This document shows, in pieces, positions 18,836 to 27,544 of a stretch of 64,000 nucleotides of DNA. The notes below the pieces were generated by a model that made no database searches, was not told where the DNA came from, and saw nothing but the letters and a program-made list of their open reading frames with translations. Source of the DNA: Marinomonas ostreistagni (GTDB lineage Bacteria > Pseudomonadota > Gammaproteobacteria > Pseudomonadales > Marinomonadaceae); NCBI RefSeq assembly GCF_016461785.1, contig NZ_JAEMUH010000004.1:62001-126000 (forward strand), written 5' to 3'. Every line of letters begins with the position of its first letter. Position 1 is the first letter of the stretch. Both the position numbers and the translations under genes were made by a program.

Positions 18836-19228
18836 GCTTGATTTAATGGTCAAGAGTAAGAGCTTATCAGAGTGCAATGCGCGATGTGTTCGTAAAACTG
18901 GTCTTCTATACTATGCTTACCGTACAAATGATGGACAAGGCTTGATAAAAGTTAAGTTAAATATAGTGTTAACTATTCAAATGTATACTATAGGAGTAAC
19001 ATACTGTTTTGAATGAATATTTACTTTGACCTATATTGTTAATCCTTATGTATGCATTTGTTGTATAGTGTTATAAGAGCCAATTAAATTGATGTATTGA
19101 AATTTGTAATATTTCGTTAGGCAAGGGTGAAATGGAAAGACAAAAGTCTTAGTCTTCATATGTTTAGGCTTCTTGTTGTGGATGGCTGCGTCGAGAGCAG
19201 TACTCAAGTTGAACGCTAAGGATTTACT
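18836..19228 (+). promoter_or_regulatory. 393-bp AT-rich region upstream of the chemosensory operon
   Basis: No convincing gene is present; the short frame at 18828-19016 overlaps the MFS end and has no family resemblance. The region must hold the promoter for the 13-kb operon downstream. I see several weak -10-like stretches (TATACT, TATAAG) and one -35-like TTGACC at 19026-19031, but no clean sigma70 pair and no sigma28 site of the GCCGATAA type. A small hairpin AAGAC-AAAA-GTCTT lies about 80 bp before the first gene. Confidence 0.45.
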
Positions 19229-20377
19229 ATGCTGAAATTACTCTTAACTCAAGCCTTTGCTGTCGCTGTTGCTGCAATTCTTGCGCTGTCAGGTTTTTTT
19301 TGGCCTGCACTGCTTGTATTAGCCTTATCGGGCGTACTGCTTGCTTTTCTTGGAAGACCCAATACCTCATACGTCGCTTCAGCTCACTTGGATGACTCAA
19401 TTCAAGAAAATATTCTCTCGGCAGAGAAAAAAGAAGCGCAAAAACTATTTCATGACGAACTGGTTCCAATTCTTAATGTTTGTAACGAAGACTTAGATAA
19501 TGTGTTGACTACGCAACGTAGTGCAATCGAACTACTAAGCAGTTCTTTCGAGGATACGCATCGTCTAATTAGTGAGCAAACTGAGTGCATACACTCATTA
19601 ATCAATGACAACCAAGACGGTTCACGTTCTTACAGTGAGGTAATGCAAGACTTTGCTGATCAAACCGCCAAAACGCTTGATCGCTTTATTAATACGACCG
19701 TCGAAATGTCCGCTGAATCTATGGACCTTCTTAGTAAAGTAAGTGAGATACACGAAGAAATGCCGGTTGTTACTAAAGCTCTGAAAGACATCGATGATAT
19801 TGCAGAGCAAACTAACTTACTGGCTCTAAATGCAGCCATTGAAGCGGCTCGGGCTGGCGAAGCAGGCCGCGGATTTGCTGTAGTGGCAGATGAAGTAAGA
19901 AGCTTATCCAATCGTTCGGCTGGCTTTAGTGTTGCTATACAGACTCAACTCCAGAAAATTCAAGGGCAAGTAACAGAATTGACTAAGTCCATGGAAAGTC
20001 TTGCTGCACATGATGTTACCTACATCATGGAGTCTAAGCGAAGTATGCAACAGGTATTAAGTCATATTGTGGAGAAAGCGGAAAGTGATGCGGTCGTGAC
20101 AGCACGCTTAAATGGTTTGGCTAGTTCAATTGAGGACGCTATCTTTGGCGCTACTAGAGGCCTTCAGTTTGACGATATTAACCGTCAGAACGTTGAATAC
20201 ACTATTGAAACTTTGAGCTTTATTGCTAACCACTTAGAAACATTAAAGCATACCTCTTTTGAAGATTTAGAACATGTTCTAAAAGACAAGCTTGAGCAAA
20301 TTAAGGTTCGTAGCCAAGAACGTCACAACCCTGTCTCGCAGCAAGATGTAGACAGTGGGGATATTGATTTATTTTAG
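19229..20377 (+). CDS. Short membrane receptor-like chemotaxis protein (MCP signalling domain)
   Basis: The 382-residue protein has a tight N-terminal membrane hairpin (two hydrophobic segments, about 5-42) with no periplasmic sensor domain. It has a helical region with the methyl-accepting hairpin tip [21 protein letters not shown], and a C-terminal tail. The hairpin diverges after [16 protein letters not shown], and the helices are shorter than in ordinary receptors. Its last residues are VDSGDIDLF, identical to the last nine of CheD in the same operon. It opens the operon and is followed 16 bp later by a STAS gene. It may be a receptor that senses internal or membrane state, or an adaptor that brings CheY or other proteins to the array. 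Confidence 0.85.
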   Translation: MLKLLLTQAFAVAVAAILALSGFFWPALLVLALSGVLLAFLGRPNTSYVASAHLDDSIQENILSAEKKEAQKLFHDELVPILNVCNEDLDNVLTTQRSAIELLSSSFEDTHRLISEQTECIHSLINDNQDGSRSYSEVMQDFADQTAKTLDRFINTTVEMSAESMDLLSKVSEIHEEMPVVTKALKDIDDIAEQTNLLALNAAIEAARAGEAGRGFAVVADEVRSLSNRSAGFSVAIQTQLQKIQGQVTELTKSMESLAAHDVTYIMESKRSMQQVLSHIVEKAESDAVVTARLNGLASSIEDAIFGATRGLQFDDINRQNVEYTIETLSFIANHLETLKHTSFEDLEHVLKDKLEQIKVRSQERHNPVSQQDVDSGDIDLF

Positions 20378-20393
20378 AGATTAGGACTGAATT

Positions 20394-20675
20394 ATGTCAC
20401 AGCCTTCAACAGTTATTAGCATTCCCGAACGCTTTGATTTTAGTACGCATAAGTGGTTTACCGAAAACTATGAAGAAGCGTTGTTAAAGTCAAATCAGAT
20501 TGTACTCGACTTCTCGCGCGTTACTTATGTCGACTCATCTGCGCTAGGTATGATGGTGCTTTTACGTCGTAAAATTAGCTCCGCAGGTGGTAAAGGATAC
20601 ATACGAAATGTTACTGGGACAGCCAAAGATATTTTAGATATGGCTAACTTTAATACTCTGTTTGAGTACGAATAG
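20394..20675 (+). CDS. STAS-domain anti-sigma-factor-antagonist-like protein
   Basis: This 93-residue single-domain STAS protein has the phosphorylation-site signature YVDSSALGMM, with Ser48 as the likely phosphorylated serine by analogy with SpoIIAA. In partner-switching systems such a protein is phosphorylated by a HATPase kinase and dephosphorylated by a PP2C phosphatase; both activities are fused in the next gene, 8 bp downstream. In Pseudomonas HsbA and Shewanella CrsA are comparable partners. Its target here is not known. Confidence 0.9.
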   Translation: MSQPSTVISIPERFDFSTHKWFTENYEEALLKSNQIVLDFSRVTYVDSSALGMMVLLRRKISSAGGKGYIRNVTGTAKDILDMANFNTLFEYE

Positions 20676-20683
20676 GTCACTTG

Positions 20684-22351
20684 ATGCCAATTGAAGATAA
20701 AGTGCTAATTCTTGAGGATGACTCAAGTACGCGCTTGATTGTTTCAAAGTCTTTGTCAGCCCAAGGTATAGAATCGGTTGTCGTGGGTACACTGGCTGAA
20801 GCTGAAACAGCTACTGAAAATCATAGCATTTCGTTATTTTTGCTTGATGTGCATTTGCCTGATGGTGATTCAACTGGCTTAGTGAGAAAGTTAAGGGTCA
20901 GTCATCCGTTAGTTCCAATTCTAGTGATGACCGCAGATTATGAGCAGAACAAAGTCTCTGAATTCTTTGATTTAGGGGTTCGTGACTTCATTAATAAGCC
21001 TGTTCATCCCATTTTATTGGCCAGCCGTGTACGAAGCTTTATTCGCAATTATGCGACGGAGAGGGCGCTTTTTGAAGCCAATGAAATGTATCAGCGTATT
21101 GCTCATGAGAAAGAGCAGGAAGAAGAGCTGGCGCATTACGTTTACAATCATATTTTAAAAGTACATACCTCTAATGTTGATGGATTAGAGGTAGCGATCA
21201 AGTCATCAGGACGTTTTTGTGGTGATATGATTTTATCTGCTAAGGCGCCCAATGGTAATTTGATAGTCATGCTGGCCGATGCAACGGGTCATGGTATGGC
21301 TGCTGCTCTCACTATTTATCCCATGGTATCAACCTTTGCTGCCATGGTAGCAAAAGGACTGTCTCTTGGTGCAATACTGAAAGAGCTAAGCGTCAAGCAT
21401 AATCAATGTATACCGCAGAATCGCTTTGTTGCTGCTATCCTGCTTGAACTTTCATTGTCGGATAACTCTATTCGAATCTGGAATGGGGGTATGCCTGCTT
21501 TGCTTATGTTCGACCAAAACGGTGAGTTGAGTAAAGTAACCTCTAAGAACTTAGCAATTGGTATTCTTCCAGACGACCTAATCAGTACAAAAATGGAAAC
21601 TTTTGAGCTTGATAAGGTTTCTAAAATGGCAATGTTTAGTGATGGGTTAATCGAGAATAAAGTCGTTGATGGGCGTACGATTTCATTTAATGAAGCTTAC
21701 GACATGATTGCTGAACGTGTTGATGATCCGAAAACTCTGCTAGAGCAAATGTACGGGTATGAGCAATTTGCTAATGACTTAAATGATCATGATGATATGA
21801 CTTTAGCAGTACTCGATTTAGAACGTTTGAAAAATGAGCTAAAACCTGTTGAAAGCGAAGATCTGTCACTTCCAGGATCATTTAAGTTTGATTTTGACTT
21901 GACGGGGGCAGCTCTTAATAATGAGAAGTTTGTATTTAGTTTATCTGAACTGTTGTCGTCGTATGGTTTCAGTAAAGAGTTTTGTCAGCGAGTATTTACG
22001 GTTGTAACAGAGTTGATGATTAATGCTGTGGATCACGGTATTTTTAATATCCCATCAAATCTAAAAGAAGAAGATTTTATTGCTTATCTTTCCATGCGCG
22101 AAGAAAAGCAAGAAAGCATTACGTCAGATGATCGAGTGACAGTATCCGTTGATTGGAATGAGTCGCTTCGAACATTAACTGTATGGTTATCTGATAGTGG
22201 TGACGGTTATGAATTAAAGGCTAAAAAGATCGATGATGTTGGTGCTGATGAATTAGCTTATGGACGTGGTCTACAATTAATATCATCGCTTTGCCAATCT
22301 TTTGATTATAGTAAACAAACAAACACTACCCATGTGACTTTAGAATATTAG
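20684..22351 (+). CDS. Response regulator with PP2C phosphatase and HATPase kinase domains (HsbR/CrsR-like)
   Basis: Three domains are visible in 555 residues. A receiver domain (about 5-120) has phospho-acceptor Asp55 in FLLDVHLPD. A SpoIIE/PP2C phosphatase domain (about 165-385) has ADATGHGMAAA, FSDGLIE and HDDMTLAVL. A C-terminal RsbW-like HATPase domain has the N-box TELMINAVDHG and the G-box SDSGDGYE. Such proteins act as phosphorylation-controlled switches on a STAS partner, as described for HsbR and CrsR. Its place between the STAS gene and cheY suggests that CheA phosphorylates its receiver domain. The start is ATG 20684; an in-frame TTG precedes it. Confidence 0.92.
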   Translation: MPIEDKVLILEDDSSTRLIVSKSLSAQGIESVVVGTLAEAETATENHSISLFLLDVHLPDGDSTGLVRKLRVSHPLVPILVMTADYEQNKVSEFFDLGVRDFINKPVHPILLASRVRSFIRNYATERALFEANEMYQRIAHEKEQEEELAHYVYNHILKVHTSNVDGLEVAIKSSGRFCGDMILSAKAPNGNLIVMLADATGHGMAAALTIYPMVSTFAAMVAKGLSLGAILKELSVKHNQCIPQNRFVAAILLELSLSDNSIRIWNGGMPALLMFDQNGELSKVTSKNLAIGILPDDLISTKMETFELDKVSKMAMFSDGLIENKVVDGRTISFNEAYDMIAERVDDPKTLLEQMYGYEQFANDLNDHDDMTLAVLDLERLKNELKPVESEDLSLPGSFKFDFDLTGAALNNEKFVFSLSELLSSYGFSKEFCQRVFTVVTELMINAVDHGIFNIPSNLKEEDFIAYLSMREEKQESITSDDRVTVSVDWNESLRTLTVWLSDSGDGYELKAKKIDDVGADELAYGRGLQLISSLCQSFDYSKQTNTTHVTLEY

Positions 22352-22359
22352 AGGATTTT

Positions 22360-22725
22360 ATGAGCAAGAAACTGCTTATTGTTGATGACTCGCCATCTGT
22401 TCGACAAATGGTAGAGATGACTTTAAAAGGGGCAGGGTACTCAGTTAAAGCTGCCAAAGATGGTCAAGAGGCTTTGAATTTCTGTAAAACAGAGCGTTAT
22501 GACTTTGTCCTTACAGATCAGAATATGCCAAATATGGATGGTATTACTTTAATTAAGTCTCTTCGTGCAATGCCTTCATACGCTCGTACACCATTGATCG
22601 TTCTGACTACGGAAGCGAGCGATATGATGAAGCAGAAGGGTAAAGCGGCTGGTGCAACAGGCTGGATGGTTAAGCCGTTCGACCCGAAAAAGCTACTTGA
22701 AGTCGTATCGAAGGTTCTCCGCTAA
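22360..22725 (+). CDS. cheY: Chemotaxis response regulator CheY
   Basis: The 121-residue stand-alone receiver domain has the acidic pair Asp9/Asp10, phospho-acceptor Asp53 (VLTDQNMP), switch Thr in VLTTEAS and Lys in VKPFDP. It lacks an output domain, so it acts by protein contact. It lies directly before cheA. Whether it addresses the flagellar motor or another target is open; the operon has no cheZ, cheC or cheX. Confidence 0.95.
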   Translation: MSKKLLIVDDSPSVRQMVEMTLKGAGYSVKAAKDGQEALNFCKTERYDFVLTDQNMPNMDGITLIKSLRAMPSYARTPLIVLTTEASDMMKQKGKAAGATGWMVKPFDPKKLLEVVSKVLR

Positions 22726-22760
22726 CCTGAAAAACTTCTCACAGACTTTCGGAGTGTAGG

Positions 22761-25022
22761 ATGGATAATCTAAGTCAGTTTAACGAAGCGTTCTTTGAAG
22801 AAGCTCAGGAACATCTTGAGACCATGGAAACCATGTTGTTGGACTATGACGTGGATTATCCTGACATCGAAGACTTAAATAGTGTTTTCCGAGCGGCACA
22901 CTCAATTAAGGGTGGCAGCGCTATTTTTGGCTTCAATGCTATGACTGGTCTAACTCATGTGATGGAAAACATGTTGGACCAAGCTCGAAATGAAGAGCTG
23001 GCCTTAACAAATGAGCTCATCACGGTTCTACTTGAAACGGTTGATGTCCTAAAAGATATCTTGCATAGCTATCGAAATGATGAAGAGATTGATTGGGATA
23101 CCGTCGAGACCAGTAAAGCTCGTTTGGAGTCTGAGCTTGAAGAAGCCTCGAGTGGCGTCATCGAGAATCCTTCAGAGTCTCAACTTCAGGAGCAGGGTGA
23201 CACTTTAACGGAAGTAGAAGATGAAGGCTTCGGCTTTTTTGATGATGAGCCTGTTGCGGAAAAGTCGGAAGATGACCAAGGTTTTGGTTTTTTTGATGAT
23301 CCTATTGATACTCCGATTGTTAACGATCCAGAAGAAGACGAGCAAGGCTTTGGCTTCTTTGATGATGCTCCTGCAGCCCCAGCGAAACAGGAATCATCCG
23401 ATGAAGACGAAATAGAAGGATTTGGTTTCTTTGATGACGCTCCTGCAGCGCCAATGAAGCAGGAAATATCAGATGAGGGTGAGATAGAAGGATTTGGTCT
23501 GTTTGATCATGAGACTGAAGAAAATAGTCCTAAGACCGTCTCCAGTGAAGAAGCTTCCGATGATTCTCAATCTGAAGAAGATTCACACCAGAATATTTCT
23601 AAAGAAAGTTCTGGGCTTTCTGATAATGAAGGATATGGCTTCTTTGATGAGTCTATGAAGGCACGTCAAGAGCAAGATAAGATCGATAATAGAAAAGGGT
23701 ATGGTATTTACCCGAAAGATGAAAATGTGGCTGTGTCGAATGCCTCTGCTAAATCACCTAAAGCCAAACCAAAAAATACAGCGGCTACAAAAACCTCTGA
23801 ATCGAAGAGTTCAGAAGCAACCAGTATTCGAGTTGAAACTGTCAAAATTGATAAATTAGTCAACCTAGTGGGTGAGCTGGTTATTACTCAATCAATGCTT
23901 AACTTAATTGGTAATGAAGTCCAAGAAAGTGTGGCTGAGAAAATGATGGGGGCTTTGGCTGAATTAGAGCGTAATACACGTGAAATCCAAGAAGCCGTTA
24001 TGTCTGTTCGGATGCTGCCAATATCATTTGTATTTAATCGCTTTCCACGTCTGGTGCGTGATTTATCCACCAAAATGAATAAGCAGATTGAGTTAGTAAT
24101 AGAAGGGGCGAGTACCGAGATCGACAAAAACTTGGTCGAAAAAATCTCAGACCCGCTTACTCACCTAATTCGAAACAGTGCCGATCACGGGATTGAAACA
24201 CCTGATGTTCGTAAAGCAGCAGGTAAATCGGAAAAAGGTACAGTACGTTTATCGGCGGTTCAAAAAGGTGGCGAAATTGTTATCTCCATTTTAGATGATG
24301 GTGCGGGTTTAAATCGCGAACGTATTATTGCTAAAGCAGAAGAAAAAGGTATCGATTTACCGGAACCATTAACGGATGAAGCTGTTTGGCAGCTTATTTT
24401 TGCACCGGGGTTCTCGACGGCAGCAGAGATTACGGATGTATCCGGCCGTGGTGTTGGTATGGATGTTGTGCGACGCAACATTGAGTCTTTAGGTGGACGG
24501 GTAGATATTCAATCTGCACAAGGTATTGGAACAGAGTTCATCATTAGTCTACCACTTACTTTAGCTATTTTAGATGGCATGTGTGTCGAAGCTGAGAAAC
24601 AAATCTTCGTGGTGCCATTAGTGAACATTGTTGAAAGTATTCAGCCTATGTCAGATCAAATTCGTGTCATTAAAGGCAGTAAAATTTTGTGGGCACGAGA
24701 AGAATATTGGCCTCTTGTCGATATAGGTAAGGTGTTAGGTGGTCGTGCGCAAAGTATCGATACTATGGATCTATCTGAATCAATTATTGTTTTAGTAGAG
24801 ACCGCAAAAAGCCGTTTCGGATTGGTGGTTGATACATTAGTTGGGCAACAACAAGTGGTTATTAAGAGTTTAGAGCGCCATTATCGTAGGGTTGATGGTG
24901 TGGCTGGTGCAACCATCATGGGGGATGGTGGCGTCGCGCTTATTCTGGATGTCGATTCATTGACTCAGTTTATTAGTTCAGATTTGGGAGGGGCATCGTA
25001 TGCCGTCAGAGCAGCAGGGTAA
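22761..25022 (+). CDS. cheA: Chemotaxis histidine kinase CheA with internal GFGFFDD repeats
   Basis: The 753-residue protein has a P1 phosphotransfer domain with His47 in AAHSIKGG, a P3 dimerisation region (about 355-425, KIDKLVNLVGELVI), and a P4 kinase domain with N-box HLIRNSADHGIE (468-479) and Gly boxes DDGAGL and GRGVGMD. A P5 CheW-like domain (about 605-745) follows. Between P1 and P3 there is no recognisable P2 CheY-binding domain. Residues 131-350 are acidic, probably disordered, and carry about seven copies of a GFGFFDD-type motif. The end overlaps cheW by 23 bp. Confidence 0.97.
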   Translation: MDNLSQFNEAFFEEAQEHLETMETMLLDYDVDYPDIEDLNSVFRAAHSIKGGSAIFGFNAMTGLTHVMENMLDQARNEELALTNELITVLLETVDVLKDILHSYRNDEEIDWDTVETSKARLESELEEASSGVIENPSESQLQEQGDTLTEVEDEGFGFFDDEPVAEKSEDDQGFGFFDDPIDTPIVNDPEEDEQGFGFFDDAPAAPAKQESSDEDEIEGFGFFDDAPAAPMKQEISDEGEIEGFGLFDHETEENSPKTVSSEEASDDSQSEEDSHQNISKESSGLSDNEGYGFFDESMKARQEQDKIDNRKGYGIYPKDENVAVSNASAKSPKAKPKNTAATKTSESKSSEATSIRVETVKIDKLVNLVGELVITQSMLNLIGNEVQESVAEKMMGALAELERNTREIQEAVMSVRMLPISFVFNRFPRLVRDLSTKMNKQIELVIEGASTEIDKNLVEKISDPLTHLIRNSADHGIETPDVRKAAGKSEKGTVRLSAVQKGGEIVISILDDGAGLNRERIIAKAEEKGIDLPEPLTDEAVWQLIFAPGFSTAAEITDVSGRGVGMDVVRRNIESLGGRVDIQSAQGIGTEFIISLPLTLAILDGMCVEAEKQIFVVPLVNIVESIQPMSDQIRVIKGSKILWAREEYWPLVDIGKVLGGRAQSIDTMDLSESIIVLVETAKSRFGLVVDTLVGQQQVVIKSLERHYRRVDGVAGATIMGDGGVALILDVDSLTQFISSDLGGASYAVRAAG
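23226..23720 (+). repeat. Tandem GFGFFDD-type peptide repeats in CheA
   Basis: Within CheA residues 156-320 the motif occurs as GFGFFDD (156), GFGFFDD (174), GFGFFDD (196), GFGFFDD (220), GFGLFDH (244), GYGFFDE (291) and a degenerate GYGIYPK (313). Spacing is 18-24 residues for the first five. Linkers are acidic and Pro/Ala-rich. The DNA of copies 3 and 4 is clearly related, including the linker DDAPAAP, indicating recent duplication. The function is unknown; they look like multivalent docking motifs replacing P2. Confidence 0.85.
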
Positions 25023-25482
25023 CGCTTCAACTATGCCAACACGTGAGTTTTTAACATTTGTTCTTGGCGATGAAACATACGCTTTAGACATTATGACCGT
25101 CAAAGAGATTCGAGGCTACGAGGCCACGACTAAAATAGCAAATGCTCCTGACTTTATTAAAGGTGTTATCAATCTTCGAGGCGATATTGTTCCCATCATT
25201 GATTTAAGGATTAAGTTTGGGATCGGTGAGCCTACATACAATGAATGGACCATTGTTATTATGTTGAACATCCAAGAGCGCATAGTTGGCATTGTTGTCG
25301 ATGGTGTCTCGGATGTCATGAATTTAGAAGATGAAGAAATTAAACCTGCGCCTGAGTTTGGTGTTGCATTTGATAGTAAATATCTACATGGCTTAGCTGC
25401 ATTAGATGACCATATGGTTATCATCGTAGATATTGAAGAGCTTATTTCCAGTGATGAGTTAGGGATTTTTGAATCTGCCTAG
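25000..25482 (+). CDS. cheW: Chemotaxis coupling protein CheW
   Basis: CheW joins receptors to CheA in the array. The 160 residues form one CheW domain, with FLTFVLGDETYALDIMTVKEI, the conserved GVINLRGDIVPIIDLR (about 54-70) and VDGVSDVM. The start at ATG 25000 lies inside the end of cheA and has a strong GGGAGGGG site, which argues against the internal Met12. Confidence 0.96.
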   Translation: MPSEQQGNASTMPTREFLTFVLGDETYALDIMTVKEIRGYEATTKIANAPDFIKGVINLRGDIVPIIDLRIKFGIGEPTYNEWTIVIMLNIQERIVGIVVDGVSDVMNLEDEEIKPAPEFGVAFDSKYLHGLAALDDHMVIIVDIEELISSDELGIFESA

Positions 25483-25571
25483 TCAGCAATTAGATTGCCG
25501 CTTGGTGTTTACCTCCTTCATGTCAATGAAATGAAGGTGTCATACAAAATTAGGTAGGAAGGCGAAAAGTT

Positions 25572-27470
25572 ATGTTTAAAGGCTTATTTGCAAAACCATT
25601 AGAAGAGGGGCAGGTAGTTGTCTCTCAACAAGAGCTCGTTAACTTACGCGGTCAGCTTGAAGCGTTGTCGAAATCTCAGGCTATCATTGAGTTTGATTTA
25701 AAAGGTAACATTCTTTTTGCCAATGAGAATTTCCTGAATGCGTTGGGCTATACTCTTGATGAAGTAGTCGGTAAGCATCACTCCTTATTTGTTGATGATA
25801 AAACACGTAACAGCACACAGTATCATGATTTTTGGACTAACCTAAATCGAGGGGAGTTCCAAGCAGGTGAATTTCCGCGTATCACTAAACAGAATAAGCG
25901 TATTTGGATTGAAGCAAGCTATAACCCTATCTTCGATGAAAACGGTAAGCCTTTTAAGGTCGTTAAGTTTGCTACGGATATAACGGCAAAGAAAAACCAA
26001 GCGGCCGACTTTTCAAGCCAGCTAGAAGCGATTTCCAAAGCACAAGCAGTCATTTCTTTTAACCTAGAAGGTGTTATTTACGACGCAAATGAAAATTTCC
26101 TAAATGCATTAGGTTATTCGATTGAGGAAGTGCGTGGTAAACATCACAGTATGTTTGTTGACTCCGAGTTTCGACAGTCTGAAGAGTATCGAGACTTTTG
26201 GCGTAAGCTGAATGCTGGTGAGCACTTTGTAGGGCGCTTTCCACGAGTTCGCAAAGACGGAAAAACGATTTGGATTCAAGCCAATTACAGTCCAATACGT
26301 GACGCCTTAGGAAATATCTACAAAGTTGTAAAATACGCCACTGATATCACCGCACAGGTTGAGGCCGAACAACAATTACAGTTGGCTGTTGATCAGGTAA
26401 ACGACGCTATTGAGGCCGCAACAGCGAATGACTTAACGAAGCGTGTTTCTTTGGATGGCAAAAGTGGTTCGCTATTAGGGCTATGTCAGGGTGTCAATGC
26501 TCTGCTTGTTACTATGACGGATGTGATTACTCAAATTAAGAGTGCATCTGATGCCGTATATGTTGGTGCGCGAGAGATTTCAAATGGTAATACGGACCTA
26601 TCTCGACGTACAGAACAGCAGGCGGCTAACTTAGAAGAAACTGCATCGAGCATGGAGCAGTTGACGAGTACAGTTAGGCAAAACTCTAACAATGCAAAAC
26701 AAGCGACCAGCTTAGCATCAAATGCGGTAACGGTAGCAAGTGATGGCGGCGAACTGATTGAGCAAGTAGTTGTAACGATGGCTTCTATCAATGAATCGTC
26801 ACAAAAAATCTCCGATATCATAGGTATGATTGATGGTATTGCTTTCCAAACCAATATCCTTGCATTGAATGCTGCAGTAGAGGCTGCACGCGCGGGTGAG
26901 CAGGGTAGAGGGTTTGCGGTGGTTGCATCGGAAGTTCGTACTTTAGCTCAACGTTCGGCTAACGCTGCGAAAGAAATTAAAGATCTTATTTCAGAATCTG
27001 GTGCGAAAATTTCAACTGGTAATGATCTGGTTAACAAGTCTGGTGAAACGATGAAGGATATCGTAGACGCCATCAAAAAAGTGAACAGTATCATGAATGA
27101 TATTTCGTCTGCGTCTTCTGAACAGTCATCGGGCCTCGATGAAATAGGCAAAGCTGTTACACAAATGGATGAAATGACTCAACAAAATGCTGCCTTAGTA
27201 GAGGAAGCTGCCGCGGCATCGGAGAGTCTTTTAAATCAAGCTGATCAATTAGCAACCAACATGAGTCAGTTTATTGTTGATGAGCACAGTTCAGGTCAAT
27301 TAAACAGTCGCCCTGCTTTGTCGGCACCAAAACGAAACGTTAATATGACGACATCTCGTCCAGCTGCTCCGACTAAGAGCTCTGCTCCTACTAAGTCTTC
27401 GGCACCAGTGAAATCAAAGCCGCTTCCAAAGCCCAAAGTGGAAGATGATGACGGTTGGGAAGAGTTCTAA
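25572..27470 (+). CDS. Soluble double-PAS chemoreceptor ending in GWEEF
   Basis: The 632-residue protein has no membrane segment. Two PAS domains lie at about 28-142 and 149-265; each has [10 protein letters not shown] and a GKHHS motif, and they are clearly duplicates. A HAMP-like linker and a full methyl-accepting signalling domain follow (about 330-560, tip [22 protein letters not shown]). A Pro/Ser/Ala/Lys-rich flexible linker then leads to the last five residues, GWEEF. The PAS pair resembles BdlA-type energy or redox receptors. GWEEF matches the CheR-binding tail reported for Pseudomonas Aer2/McpB, so this receptor probably tethers the CheR encoded two genes downstream. The PAS ligand is unknown. 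Confidence 0.93.
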   Translation: MFKGLFAKPLEEGQVVVSQQELVNLRGQLEALSKSQAIIEFDLKGNILFANENFLNALGYTLDEVVGKHHSLFVDDKTRNSTQYHDFWTNLNRGEFQAGEFPRITKQNKRIWIEASYNPIFDENGKPFKVVKFATDITAKKNQAADFSSQLEAISKAQAVISFNLEGVIYDANENFLNALGYSIEEVRGKHHSMFVDSEFRQSEEYRDFWRKLNAGEHFVGRFPRVRKDGKTIWIQANYSPIRDALGNIYKVVKYATDITAQVEAEQQLQLAVDQVNDAIEAATANDLTKRVSLDGKSGSLLGLCQGVNALLVTMTDVITQIKSASDAVYVGAREISNGNTDLSRRTEQQAANLEETASSMEQLTSTVRQNSNNAKQATSLASNAVTVASDGGELIEQVVVTMASINESSQKISDIIGMIDGIAFQTNILALNAAVEAARAGEQGRGFAVVASEVRTLAQRSANAAKEIKDLISESGAKISTGNDLVNKSGETMKDIVDAIKKVNSIMNDISSASSEQSSGLDEIGKAVTQMDEMTQQNAALVEEAAAASESLLNQADQLATNMSQFIVDEHSSGQLNSRPALSAPKRNVNMTTSRPAAPTKSSAPTKSSAPVKSKPLPKPKVEDDDGWEEF

Positions 27471-27544
27471 CCTATTAAGAGATGAATAGTGGCAAAGAGT
27501 TAAAAAGCCATTTGCAATTGTAACTAGTTAAAAGGAATAAAAGC

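Noticed and set aside
18828..19016. 62-residue open frame after the MFS gene
   Set aside because: It overlaps the MFS stop, has no ribosome site and no family resemblance, and lies in an AT-rich control region.
23226..23720. Repeats in cheA as a possible CRISPR or tandem DNA array
   Set aside because: The repetition is at protein level with differing codons and in-frame linkers, inside an intact cheA.
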